Positions 25,661 to 34,292 are shown, counted from the stretch's first letter. The stretch is 64,000 bases of DNA from Pantoea sp. CCBC3-3-1 (GCF_007981265.1 NZ_CP034363.1:1054001-1118000), one strand, 5' to 3'. Made by a program: numbers and translations. The notes: a model not told the origin generated them from the letters alone.

Positions 25661-26709
25661 CGGGTTCTCGGATCGGTGAGATAAGTTAACGCGTCCGCCA
25701 GTGCATTGAGCGTAATAAAGCAGCCGCCAATCAGCAGCGTCGAGCCAAGAATCGCTGGCGTGTCAGAAGCAAACAGCGCGGTCGTCATGTAGCGACCCAC
25801 GCCGGGCCAGGCGAAGACGGTCTCAGTCAGTACTGAGCCTTCCAGCAGCGTGGCGTAAGAAAGCGCGAGAACCGTGATTAGCGTGCCGCGCACGTTAGGG
25901 AAAATATGCAGTAACAGAATGCGGCCCCGGCTGGCGCCTTTTGCGCGGGCGAGCGTCACGTATTCTTTGCTGTTCTCTTCCAGTAGCGCCGCACGCAGCA
26001 GGCGGGTGATCCCGGCCATTGCCAACAGGCCCAGCACCACAACCGGCAACCAGAGATGCGCAATCGCGTTGCGGAACATCTCTTTATCACCGGAAAGCCA
26101 GCTGTCGACCAGCACCAGACCGGTTTTCGGTTCGAGCGTATAGATCCAGATATCGTCCAGCCGTCCCGGCCCGGCTGACCAGTGCAGCACGGCATAGAAC
26201 AGCAGCAGGCCGAGCAGACCAAGCCAGAATACCGGCACCGAATAGCCCAGCAGCGAAACCAGACGAGCCAGATTATCGACCACGCTTCCTGGTTTCCACG
26301 CCGCCAGCAGCGCCAGCAGAATGCCAAAAACGGCACCGAACAGCATGGCGCAGCTTGCCAGCTCGATCGTCGCCGGGAAAGTGCGCATCAAATCACCTGC
26401 AACTGACGAATTAGTCAGGCGGGAGATGCCCAAATCACCATGGGCCAGATGCGTGAGGTAATGCCAGAACTGCATCAGCAGCGGCTGATCCAGACCCAGC
26501 TCGCGACGAACCTGAGCATAGGTAGATTCACTGGCGTGGTCGCCGGCAATCTGCAACACGGGATCGACCGGCGAGAGATGAGAAAGCATAAACGTGAACG
26601 CCAGCAGGCCAAGCAGCGTCACCGCCAGCGAGGCCAAACCGGTCATGACACGTCCGGCTCGTAACCAAAACAGCCGGGCGGACCCGGCTTCAGCAGCAAG
26701 TGATACCAT
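25657..26709 (-). CDS. ABC transporter permease (OppB/DppB type)
   Basis: A 350-residue permease: one N-terminal membrane segment, LSPVDPVLQIAGD..., the RRELGLDQPLLMQFWHYLTHLAHGDLGIS periplasmic motif, several more membrane segments and the EAA loop EENSKEYVTLARAKGASRGRILLLHIFPN. Its ATG shares one base with the stop of the binding-protein gene (TAATG). It forms the membrane channel with the DppC-type permease. Confidence 0.9.
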   Translation of the reverse strand: MVSLAAEAGSARLFWLRAGRVMTGLASLAVTLLGLLAFTFMLSHLSPVDPVLQIAGDHASESTYAQVRRELGLDQPLLMQFWHYLTHLAHGDLGISRLTNSSVAGDLMRTFPATIELASCAMLFGAVFGILLALLAAWKPGSVVDNLARLVSLLGYSVPVFWLGLLGLLLFYAVLHWSAGPGRLDDIWIYTLEPKTGLVLVDSWLSGDKEMFRNAIAHLWLPVVVLGLLAMAGITRLLRAALLEENSKEYVTLARAKGASRGRILLLHIFPNVRGTLITVLALSYATLLEGSVLTETVFAWPGVGRYMTTALFASDTPAILGSTLLIGGCFITLNALADALTYLTDPRTR

Positions 26710-28274
26710 TACTTAGTGACCTGGCTGTAGTAAACCATATCGGGGTTGATGCCCTGAATATAGCCCTTAAGATTTGCGCGCAGCGCAATCAGGTTGCGAG
26801 CCTGCAAGCCCACTACGTACGGCGAATTCTTTTGCACTTCGCGCTGCATGTTTTTGTACAGCTCAACGCGTTTCGCCTTGTCGCTTTCAGCCGTAGCCGC
26901 CAGCGTTTGCTTATTCAGCTCGGGAATGTGCCAGTTAGAACGCCACGCCAGCGTTTTGCTGCCGTCTTCCGGGTTGTAAGCAAAGGCAGAAGCGTTGGTA
27001 TTCGGATCGAAATAATCCGCGCCCCAGGCATTCAGCGTCGCTTCATATTTATGCGCTTTTACCGAAGTGGCGACTTCAGTGCTGATGCCAGGGATCAGCT
27101 CAACCTTGATGCCACCCTTAGCAAAGCTGGCCTGCAACGCCTGAGCAATATCCAGATACGGCGGCTGATTGCTGACGCTCAGCTTAAAGCTGACGTTTTT
27201 CAGCCCGGCCTTGTCCAGAATCGCTTTGGCTTTTTCAGGATCAAACGTGTATGGGTTATCGTTCAGCGCACCGAGGAAACCTTCCGGCAGGAACGACTGA
27301 TGGACCTGGAACTGGCCTTTCAGCAAGTCGTCGGCAATGCCGTGGTAGTCGAACAGATAGCGTGAAGCTTCCCACAGCGCCGGATTTTTCAATACGGGAT
27401 TAGCGTCGATGTTGAACTGCATGTAGTACAGCGAGGCCATCGGGATCGCCAGCGGTTTCACATCGGCTTTGCCTTTCAGCGCGGCCATCTGATCGGCACC
27501 CAGGTTACGCGCGATATCCGCATCGCCCTGCTCAAGCAGCAGTCGGCGGGCAGCCGGTTCCGGCACGTTTTTGATCAGGACATTTTTAAGCTTAGGTGCG
27601 CCGCCCGGTGAGGTTGCGTTAGCAGAAAACAGCACGACTTCATGCGGGATGAACTTGCGGATCTGATACGGACCACTGCCTGCCGAATGCAGAGCCAGCC
27701 ATTTGTTACCGAAATCGCCATTTTTGGCATTGGCCGTCGCGATCTTTTCATCAACGATGGAAGAGACGGGCGCGGCAAGCAGGCTCAGAACATAGGTGGG
27801 GCTGACATCGGCAGTCCAGCTTACCTGCACATGCGTGTCGTCAATTTTTTTCAGCTGAGTATCAACGTTCTCTTTCGTCCAGCCCAGTTGGGTAAGGATA
27901 AATGAAGGATCAAGGTTAAGTTTGACCACGCGGCTGAGAGAGAAAATAACGTCTTCCGGGCGCACTGGATTGCCGGAAGCAAATTTTGCACCGTCACGTA
28001 AGGTAAACGTCAGGCTGCGATTGTCTTTACCGGGCTGCCAGCTGGAGGCCAGCGTCGGTTGCAGTTCGGTCGGGTTTTGTGGATTAGACTGCACCAGACG
28101 TTGATAAAGGTTGGTGAAGGCCTGTACCGAGGTCAGTTCGAAACCTTCTGCCGGGTCAAAGCTGCTTGCATCATCAATAGATTGTGCGATTACCAGCGTA
28201 TCTGGCGGCGTGGCAGCCTGTGCTGCAAAAGAACCCGCCAGCGCCGCGGCGATCATTGGGACAATAATTTTCAT
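26709..28274 (-). CDS. ABC transporter substrate-binding protein, family 5 (operon copy)
   Basis: A 521-residue periplasmic binding protein with a signal peptide (cleavage after AQA, residue 20). The family 5 signature LRDGAKFASGNPVRPEDVIFSLSRV and ILLEQGD-type RRLLLEQGDADIARNL are present. It heads the operon binding protein-permease-permease-ATPase-ATPase, which imports a peptide, opine or similar solute; the sequence does not name it. It is a full-length paralogue of the binding protein at 21455. Two dyads (28335-28388) lie upstream. Confidence 0.9.
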   Translation of the reverse strand: MKIIVPMIAAALAGSFAAQAATPPDTLVIAQSIDDASSFDPAEGFELTSVQAFTNLYQRLVQSNPQNPTELQPTLASSWQPGKDNRSLTFTLRDGAKFASGNPVRPEDVIFSLSRVVKLNLDPSFILTQLGWTKENVDTQLKKIDDTHVQVSWTADVSPTYVLSLLAAPVSSIVDEKIATANAKNGDFGNKWLALHSAGSGPYQIRKFIPHEVVLFSANATSPGGAPKLKNVLIKNVPEPAARRLLLEQGDADIARNLGADQMAALKGKADVKPLAIPMASLYYMQFNIDANPVLKNPALWEASRYLFDYHGIADDLLKGQFQVHQSFLPEGFLGALNDNPYTFDPEKAKAILDKAGLKNVSFKLSVSNQPPYLDIAQALQASFAKGGIKVELIPGISTEVATSVKAHKYEATLNAWGADYFDPNTNASAFAYNPEDGSKTLAWRSNWHIPELNKQTLAATAESDKAKRVELYKNMQREVQKNSPYVVGLQARNLIALRANLKGYIQGINPDMVYYSQVTK

Positions 28275-28334
28275 GACGTTTCCTTTTATAATTTGCCAGC
28301 GAGTGTAAAGGAGCGCCTCGTCAGACCAATAGTA

Positions 28335-28388
28335 GAATATCCGCTATCGATATTCGAAAAAGTTATAACCCAGTCGTAATGGTTATAA
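28335..28388. promoter_or_regulatory. Two dyad symmetries upstream of the ABC operon
   Basis: GAATATC at 28335-28341 pairs with GATATTC at 28349-28355, and TTATAACC at 28363-28370 pairs with GGTTATAA at 28381-28388. Both lie between the CPBP gene end and the first binding-protein gene and could be regulator sites for the ABC operon. No known consensus was assigned. Confidence 0.4.
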
Positions 28389-28404
28389 ATGCTAATCCTT
28401 AAGT

Positions 28405-29067
28405 TCAGCGCTGCCAGCTAAGCCAGAGCGCGGGAGCGACGCCAAGGGCGTTATTTAGCATATGCAGCGCCACCGGCAGTTTGAGGCCACCGGATTTCAT
28501 TCTGGCATAACATAGCAGGAGTGAAAGGGCGATAAGCGCAATCAGGGTTTGCGGATGAGTGTATTGCGTATGCATTGCGGCAAAGGCTAATGAGGTGAGT
28601 AAAGCGCAGGCAAAGCGTTGTTCTGGTGCCCAGATCAATAAAGATTCCAGCAAAAAGCCCCGAAAAATTATTTCTTCAAAGAAGGGCGCAAGTAATACGA
28701 CAGCCACTGAAAACGCCAGCGTTCTTCGCCATGCTTCGCCCTGGCCCAGCTGCGAATGGGTCCAGCTTTCCTGCTGCATATACAAGGATTGTAAAGCAAT
28801 CAGTCCCAACAACAGCAGACCGAACAGCAACATTTGACTGCCTCGCAGCTTTCCCAGCGGGATCGCCTGATAGCGACGGGTATACCAGAGATAGAGCGGC
28901 ACCAGTATGCAAAATTCCATTGTGCAAAGAACCGGCATCAGCATGCCGTTGTTAAGCAGCAGCGGATAGCTTGCAGACGTTTTTAACAGCAACGTTATGC
29001 TGAACCAAATCAGGCACATTCCCAGACACAGCAGGGTATGAACCACCTTTTCATACTCATTCTTCAT
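28405..29067 (-). CDS. CPBP family intramembrane metalloprotease
   Basis: A 220-residue membrane protein with about seven hydrophobic segments. The CPBP (CAAX protease and bacteriocin-processing) motifs are intact: EEIIFRG (E131-E132, R136), FAAMH (H166) and LHMLNNALG (H202 with N205/N206). The ATG at 29067 is preferred to 29106 as it begins the membrane-facing part, though neither has a strong ribosome binding site. Such proteins cleave or sort membrane proteins; the target is unknown. It lies upstream of the ABC operon on the same strand, 130 bases away. Confidence 0.8.
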   Translation of the reverse strand: MKNEYEKVVHTLLCLGMCLIWFSITLLLKTSASYPLLLNNGMLMPVLCTMEFCILVPLYLWYTRRYQAIPLGKLRGSQMLLFGLLLLGLIALQSLYMQQESWTHSQLGQGEAWRRTLAFSVAVVLLAPFFEEIIFRGFLLESLLIWAPEQRFACALLTSLAFAAMHTQYTHPQTLIALIALSLLLCYARMKSGGLKLPVALHMLNNALGVAPALWLSWQR

Positions 29068-29288
29068 TCGAGGCGTTCCGGGAAAGGGATCGGCCGATGT
29101 TAGCAAGCGCCCCTGCCGCTGTCGAGGCAGAGGAATAACTCACCGACAGACCTAAATTGTTTAGCCTCCAGGCCGATAGTGCACTTATCGATCGCGTCTG
29201 GAGAAGTTGTGGACCAGCGATTTTCTCAGATGCCCTCAAAACTGACGAACAGGAACGTTCGCCAGTCAGCAGGAAAAGGTCCGGATAA

Positions 29289-31901
29289 ATGAATTTTTCC
29301 CCATTACAGACAAACCTGGTGCTGACTGACGGTCAGAAAAGCACTTTTTTTACCCGACGACTTTTAATGTCGCTTTCTCTGCTGATGAGCGGCGTAGTGC
29401 TGCTGTCGATGCTGATGGTGGTAGGAATTGCCTGGCGACAGAACGAAAGCTCCATCAGGCAAGAGAGCCTTCTGCTGCATAACGGCTGGAAGGATCGTCG
29501 CCAGGATTTAATGAAGAACATTCGTGACTACGCCTTCTGGGGCGAAGCCTGGAACCATCTGCATCTGAATGTGGATACCGACTGGGCGTACGATCAGCAA
29601 AATCTCGGGCCGGGTCTGTTCAGTGAATTCCATTACGAAGGCGTGTTTGTTGTCGATGGCGAAGGCCGTACGCGTTATTCAGTCATTAACGGCCAGCTGT
29701 CGGACTTGCCGGTTGAAAGCTGGTTGGGTACTCATGCCGCACCGCTGGTCAGACAGGCCAGAGCACTGCTGAAGCAGGAAAGTGCGACCTCAACCAACAT
29801 GATGATTGGCTCGACACCGGCTATCGTGGCGGCTGCCCCAATTACCACAGGAAAAGTCCCCGGACTGAAAACCCGGGCCGGAATGCCTTCCGTGCTGATT
29901 TTCATCGATCGTTTAACGCCGGAAAAATTACGTGATTTCGGTGCAGCAATCGGCGTGGCCAATGCCCGCGTACCTGGTAGTTTACAGGATGCGTTTATTA
30001 CGCCTTTTATCAACGAAGAAGTGGCAGACAGTACGCCGGTCGTCATCCGCTGGGATTCCGATGAGCCGGGGCGAAATTTACTGCTGATCCTGTTGCCTAT
30101 GCTGTTTGCCGCCGCGGTTATTCTTGGCCTGGTGGCACGCAGAGTGGTTAATCATGCGATGCATAACGCCATGCTGTGCGACCAGCGCTTTTTGCTGCTG
30201 ATGCACAGCCAGCGCGAACTGGCGGCCAGCGAAGCACGTTTTCGCGACGTAGCCGAAACCGCGTCGGACTGGATCTGGGAGACCAATGCGCAGGGCATCT
30301 TAATTTATCTGTCGGAGCGTTTCACTGCCGTCACCGGCTACGATGTTGAGCAACTGCTTGGCAAATCCATCGACGATCTTTTGCAGCATGACACTCAGCC
30401 CGTGTCTGGCTGGATTTTTCAGCAGCGTGAGGAGCATCACCGACAGACGCTACGCTGTTATTCGGTTTCTGCTGGTGGAGAAACGCGCATTTGTACTCTG
30501 GTCACTAAGGTGGTTGAAGGTAACGGGCAGATTGCTGGCTACCGTGGCACGGTTTCGGATGTGACCAAAGAAGTCGAAGATCAGGCACGTATTCACTATC
30601 TCTCACAGCATGATGCGTTAACCGGACTACCAAACCGGCTCTATATGAGTGAATTTTTACTTGGCAGGCTACAGGCACATCCCACCGCGGAACGGCCGCT
30701 GGTGTTGATCAGTCTTGATCTCGACAATTTCAAACCGATCAATGACACCTGGGGCCATGCGGCGGGCGACAGTGTGCTAAATGAAGTGTCGCTCCGTTTA
30801 CGCAGTGTGCTGAAAGCCGGCGACCTGGTATCACGGCAGGGCGGCGATGAATTTATTGTGATTGTCTCCGATCTGGCGAATGAGCAGGAGATAAACAACT
30901 GCTGTCGGGCGTTGCTGAATGAAATTTGTCGGCCTTTTTATCTGGGCCAGCAGGAGATATTTATTGGCGCGAGTATGGGGATTGCGCTCGCCCCGAAAGA
31001 TGCGATGCAGGCGGAGGAACTGCTGCGGCTGGCGGATATTGCCCTGTATAAGTCGAAGCGTGAAGGCCGTAACCGCTGGACGTGGTACAGCCCGGAAATG
31101 GCGGAACACCTGGTACTACGGCGTGAAATGGAGCGTGGCCTGCGCAAAGCTATCGTTGGCAACGAGCTGCGACTTTACTATCAGCCTCGCTACGGGCTGA
31201 AAAATGCCAGACTGGATGGCGCGGAGGCGCTTATCCGCTGGGAGCATCCGGACAAAGGGCTGATCATGCCGGACAAGTTTATTGGCCTGGCGGAAGAAAC
31301 CGGCCTGATCGTTGAAATCAGCGACTGGGTGTTGACCCGAGCCTGTACCGATGCTTTAACCTGGCCAGAAGCGATGTATGTTTCGGTGAATATTTCACCC
31401 GTGGAGTTTCGCAGCGGCAATCTGGCAAAACGCGTTGCCGAGGCGCTCGCTCGCAGCGGATTGGCAGCCGGGCGTCTGGAGCTGGAGATCACGGAAAATA
31501 TTACGCTGGAGAATCCACAAAGCGCACTGGAAGTGATGCAGCAGCTGAAAAAGCTGGGCGTTAAACTGACGGTTGATGATTTTGGGGCCGGACACGCCTC
31601 GCTGGGGTATTTAAAAACCTTCCCGTTTGACGGCATGAAAATGGATCGCTCCTATATGAACGATTTTCCCCATTGTTCGCAGGCCGCGTCGATTGTGGAA
31701 GGGATTATCGGGCTGGGTAAAGCCTTTGCGCTAACGGTAACGGCGGAAGGTGTTGAAACGCGCGAACAGTTGCAGGAGCTACAGGCTATTGCCTGTCAGG
31801 AAGGGCAGGGTTACTACCTTGGACGGCCCATGCCGCTTGAGCGCTTTAGCCTGTTGCTTAACGAACCGGTGACGCTGGGGATAAGAAAACAGCCCGTATA
31901 A
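29289..31901 (+). CDS. Membrane GGDEF-EAL protein with CHASE4-like and PAS domains
   Basis: An 870-residue inner-membrane protein. Segments: membrane helix near 25-48, periplasmic CHASE4-like sensor (WKDRRQDLMKNIRDYAFWGEAWNH) to about 260, second helix 264-285, PAS domain 316-430, GGDEF domain 440-600 with an intact GGDEF at 518-522, and EAL domain from about 610 with intact EALIRW (646-651) and DDFGAGHASL. The diguanylate cyclase inhibition site reads KxxD (K509-D512) instead of RxxD. Both catalytic motifs are complete, so it could make or break c-di-GMP. It stands alone and senses an external signal. Confidence 0.92.
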   Translation: MNFSPLQTNLVLTDGQKSTFFTRRLLMSLSLLMSGVVLLSMLMVVGIAWRQNESSIRQESLLLHNGWKDRRQDLMKNIRDYAFWGEAWNHLHLNVDTDWAYDQQNLGPGLFSEFHYEGVFVVDGEGRTRYSVINGQLSDLPVESWLGTHAAPLVRQARALLKQESATSTNMMIGSTPAIVAAAPITTGKVPGLKTRAGMPSVLIFIDRLTPEKLRDFGAAIGVANARVPGSLQDAFITPFINEEVADSTPVVIRWDSDEPGRNLLLILLPMLFAAAVILGLVARRVVNHAMHNAMLCDQRFLLLMHSQRELAASEARFRDVAETASDWIWETNAQGILIYLSERFTAVTGYDVEQLLGKSIDDLLQHDTQPVSGWIFQQREEHHRQTLRCYSVSAGGETRICTLVTKVVEGNGQIAGYRGTVSDVTKEVEDQARIHYLSQHDALTGLPNRLYMSEFLLGRLQAHPTAERPLVLISLDLDNFKPINDTWGHAAGDSVLNEVSLRLRSVLKAGDLVSRQGGDEFIVIVSDLANEQEINNCCRALLNEICRPFYLGQQEIFIGASMGIALAPKDAMQAEELLRLADIALYKSKREGRNRWTWYSPEMAEHLVLRREMERGLRKAIVGNELRLYYQPRYGLKNARLDGAEALIRWEHPDKGLIMPDKFIGLAEETGLIVEISDWVLTRACTDALTWPEAMYVSVNISPVEFRSGNLAKRVAEALARSGLAAGRLELEITENITLENPQSALEVMQQLKKLGVKLTVDDFGAGHASLGYLKTFPFDGMKMDRSYMNDFPHCSQAASIVEGIIGLGKAFALTVTAEGVETREQLQELQAIACQEGQGYYLGRPMPLERFSLLLNEPVTLGIRKQPV

Positions 31902-31909
31902 CGGGCTGT
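31889..31909 (-). terminator. Terminator of the 21-residue gene
   Basis: A 9-base stem (ACAGCCCGT with ACGGGCTGT, loop ATA) that overlaps the end of the GGDEF-EAL gene. The U-run (TTTTCTT) is on the minus strand, so it serves the small gene at 31914-31979. Confidence 0.7.
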
Positions 31910-31913
31910 AAGC

Positions 31914-31979
31914 CTAGCGGACTTTAACCGCAACGGCGGTCATGATAACCGCGAAGAGAACAAATACGACGAGTTCCAT
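31914..31979 (-). CDS. 21-residue small membrane protein
   Basis: An ORF of 22 codons, too short for standard gene finders, encoding one hydrophobic helix (MELVVFVLFAVIMTAVAV) with a basic end (KVR). AAGGAG at 31986-31991 lies six bases before the ATG; a perfect TATAAT (32010-32015 on the minus strand) lies 31 bases upstream; a terminator follows five bases after the stop. The combination of promoter, ribosome binding site and terminator around so short a frame argues for a real gene. No family match was made. Confidence 0.65.
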   Translation of the reverse strand: MELVVFVLFAVIMTAVAVKVR

Positions 31980-32009
31980 AATCTGCTCCTTTGCTAAGAC
32001 TATTCCTAA

Positions 32010-32038
32010 ATTATAGCGCCACCTCAGGCTGTTTAAAA
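32010..32038 (-). promoter_or_regulatory. Promoter of the 21-residue gene
   Basis: On the minus strand a perfect TATAAT occupies 32010-32015. The -35 is weak (TTTTAA, 17 bases upstream, near 32033-32038). Confidence 0.5.
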
Positions 32039-32153
32039 AGCAATCTGTGCCATTTTGCGCGGGATCACAAAGTGCGCACCGTTTTTATCCACAGCCGCTT
32101 ATCTGCTAACCTTGCGGTGAACTGAATGGAAACCTGTGCATGAGGAAAACGGC

Positions 32154-32444
32154 ATGATATTTAATGGAAAGGTCACGCTACTGGCAGCCGTATTGGTACT
32201 GGCGGGCTGCCAGTCAGCGACGAAAAATGGATCTGCGCAGCGTGATCCAGAAATGGATCGCTGCGGCGCCTCAGAGTATCAACATTACCTGGGTAAATCG
32301 CTGTCATCGCTGGACGGGGTACGGTTTGAAAAGCCCGTTCGCGCCGTCCCTTACAACGCGGCTGTCACCATGGACTTCAATCTTAATCGCTTGAATTTTA
32401 TGGGAGACAGTAAAAATATCATCACCCGTGTTTACTGCGGATAA
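32154..32444 (+). CDS. Lipoprotein of the I78 peptidase inhibitor type
   Basis: A 96-residue precursor with lipobox LAGC (C19). The mature part has the I78 inhibitor pattern: MDRCGASEYQHYLGKSLSSLDG, VRAVPYNAAVTMDFNLNRLNF and a C-terminal ITRVYCG, with two cysteines likely to form a disulfide. The family inhibits serine peptidases in eukaryotic-type assays; the bacterial role is poorly known. The ATG at 32154 has GAGGA seven bases upstream; an in-frame GTG at 32136 is less likely. It is convergent with the thioredoxin-like gene. Confidence 0.85.
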   Translation: MIFNGKVTLLAAVLVLAGCQSATKNGSAQRDPEMDRCGASEYQHYLGKSLSSLDGVRFEKPVRAVPYNAAVTMDFNLNRLNFMGDSKNIITRVYCG

Positions 32445-32451
32445 GCGTGAT

Positions 32452-32970
32452 TTATCTGTACCACTTGTTGACCCACCACAAACGAATGCGGATGCTCAGG
32501 GTACTGGTCCAGCCGCTGGTACTCTGCACCATCTTGCCGCGTGAGACGATAAGATAAGTAGGCGACGCGTTGATGTTCCAACCGCTGAACAATTCCCCAA
32601 CGGGATCGTTGACCACCGGCAGAACCAAATGTTTGCCACGCAGCAGGCGTACGACGTGGATATCATTTCCAGAACGTAGCGCAACGGCCAGCACGTTATA
32701 GTCGCTGTCACTTAGCGTGAGCATTCCCGCGGTGGTGTAGCGACAGGCACTGCATCCGTTAGTCCACAGGTAAACCAGCAGCGGCTTTTTGGCGCTAAGT
32801 TCGGCAATGGTGACCTCTTTCCCGTCGATGGTATGAAGGTTCTGGCGGGCAAATTCTTCCGGCAACGTCGGCGCTCTGAGCCAGTCTGAGGCAATCGATG
32901 CCAGCCCAACGGAAAACAGCATTAGCAAAACGATCGCCGTTCCCTGGTTGAAAAATATCTTTTGTTTCAT
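32452..32970 (-). CDS. Membrane-anchored thioredoxin-like protein (ScsD-like)
   Basis: A 172-residue protein: N-terminal membrane anchor (residues 11-28), then a thioredoxin fold with VYLWTNGCSAC, giving a CSAC active site at C73-C76, and cis-proline motif NASPTYLIV. It should act in the periplasm as a disulfide reductase or oxidoreductase. ScsD-type proteins have the same layout. No ScsB or ScsC partner is in view. Confidence 0.75.
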   Translation of the reverse strand: MKQKIFFNQGTAIVLLMLFSVGLASIASDWLRAPTLPEEFARQNLHTIDGKEVTIAELSAKKPLLVYLWTNGCSACRYTTAGMLTLSDSDYNVLAVALRSGNDIHVVRLLRGKHLVLPVVNDPVGELFSGWNINASPTYLIVSRGKMVQSTSGWTSTLSIRIRLWWVNKWYR

Positions 32971-33109
32971 TCCATTTTCCCTGGATTATTTATCGCGACT
33001 CCTGTCGCCGTCGGAGAATTTTATCATCTCCTGAAGGCGGGGCGGCTTTTTTTACCTCATCTTGTCAAAAGGCCTGACAGGCTGTCATGCCATTGCAACA
33101 AGGGGGAGA

Positions 33110-33196
33110 TAAGATAACGCATCAAGAACAGCGATATTTAAATATCGCCAAAACAGAAGTGCTCGTCGCCTAACCCGCCCTGTGCGGGTTTTTTTT
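33110..33196 (+). ncRNA. Candidate small RNA with strong terminator
   Basis: A strong plus-strand terminator (AACCCGC 33172-33178 with GCGGGTT 33184-33190, then eight T bases at 33189-33196) has no plus-strand gene before it for 700 bases, as the gene on the left is on the minus strand. Upstream lies a perfect 18-base palindrome (33131-33148) and a -10-like TAAGAT at 33110-33115. This fits a short RNA of about 75 bases. No sRNA family was recognised and the -35 is poor. Confidence 0.4.
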
Positions 33197-33252
33197 GCCT
33201 GTGATGTTGGGTATGAATTTGCGTTACGGGCGAAACGGTTGTTAGCCTTTAG

Positions 33253-33507
33253 CTAAGCGGATCGCGTTTTTTCATCCAGCAGCTGGGTGAGTAAATTGCG
33301 GTAGCTCTGCAATTTGTTTTCATCAACTTCGCCTTCAAGCTTCGCGATGACGTTGGCAATAATGGCCTTTGTCGTTGCTGGTCTGCCGTTACGCATCATT
33401 TCAGTCATGATTGCCGCCAGCAGCTCACTCTCTTTCGGCGCATGAAAAGCCGGGCTGTTAAAATAATCGGTGATTGCGCGGCCAGCGCCAGGCGTGTGAT
33501 GTCTCAT
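33253..33507 (-). CDS. AriR/YmgB-family small regulator (copy 3)
   Basis: An 84-residue protein. It shares the block LLAAIMTEMMRNGRPATTKAIIANVIAKLEGEVDENKLQSYRNLL with the other two AriR-type genes in this window, and its extended N-terminus (AGRAITDYFNSP) recalls the E. coli YcgZ/YmgA/AriR group. The start at 33507 has a perfect AGGAGG five bases upstream; the longer frame from 33561 does not. Likely a small connector acting on biofilm or Rcs signalling, by family only. Confidence 0.7.
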   Translation of the reverse strand: MRHHTPGAGRAITDYFNSPAFHAPKESELLAAIMTEMMRNGRPATTKAIIANVIAKLEGEVDENKLQSYRNLLTQLLDEKTRSA

Positions 33508-33561
33508 ATAAACCTCCTGAAAGACGCCTTCGGTGAAAACCGGTGAGGTCGGAAAGAGCAT

Positions 33562-34033
33562 TGCTTACGGTCCAGTCCATCAAAACGACGGTCTGGCGCT
33601 TAGCCTAAAAAATAAACAGGTGGAGATTTATTAGTCTGGATGGGCGCGGCGGAAATGCCAGTAACGATTGGAAATATTTTCACCTCTGCCAAAATTTACT
33701 CTCTGCAGAAAGCCCCAAATTGCAGAGCGATAACAAAGATGGATAAAACAGCAAAAATAATATGATATTTATTGCTATCAAAATCAGTAGCTTATTTGCT
33801 ATTTCATTTTTTTTATGCCGATGGGCTTGTGTCGCAACGTCGGTTATGAGTAAATGCACCCGTCGGTTTTGAAACAGACAACGTATGCGAGCAATTTTAG
33901 TAAAGCAGTTTTCAGTTAAAGCGTTATCTCAGATATCTCTTCTTCCTGACTTCCTTCTTAAGTGCCTCATAAGTCCACCCTGTTGACAAACCCCGTGCCC
34001 TTAGCGGCTTAATACTTATTGAAGGAAAGACAA
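33562..34033. other. AT-rich intergenic region upstream of the cold-shock gene
   Basis: 472 bases with no gene, divided between the AriR-type gene upstream region and the cold-shock gene leader. A consensus TTGACA lies at 33983-33988, with only weak -10 candidates, so the cold-shock promoter is not fixed from sequence. A cold-regulated leader is plausible but was not modelled. Confidence 0.45.
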
Positions 34034-34246
34034 ATGTCTAACAAAATGACTGGTTTAGTAAAATGGTTCAACGCTGAGAAAGGTTTCGGCTTCATTTCTC
34101 CAACTGACGGCAGCAAAGACGTGTTCGTACACTTCTCTGCAATCCAGAACCAGGGTTTCAAAACTCTGGAAGAAGGTCAGAAAGTTGAGTTCTCTATCGA
34201 AAACGGCCAGAAAGGCCCAGCAGCTGCTAACGTAACTGCTCTGTAA
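34034..34246 (+). CDS. cspA: Cold-shock protein, CspA family
   Basis: A 70-residue single cold-shock domain with RNP1 KGFGFIS and RNP2 VFVHFSAI, and the WFNxEKGFGF start typical of CspA; it fits CspA more closely than CspE by its [14 protein letters not shown] start. It binds single-stranded RNA and acts as an RNA chaperone. The ATG at 34034 follows GAAGGAAAG; an upstream in-frame frame from 34019 includes that site. Codon use is strongly biased to abundant codons, consistent with high expression. Confidence 0.93.
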   Translation: MSNKMTGLVKWFNAEKGFGFISPTDGSKDVFVHFSAIQNQGFKTLEEGQKVEFSIENGQKGPAAANVTAL

Positions 34247-34292
34247 TTCGAGAGAACTTTCACAAACGCCTAACCGGCTGATGTGAAAACCA

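Noticed and set aside
34019-34033. In-frame extension of the cold-shock gene
   Set aside because: It includes the ribosome binding site itself, so the ATG at 34034 is the real start.
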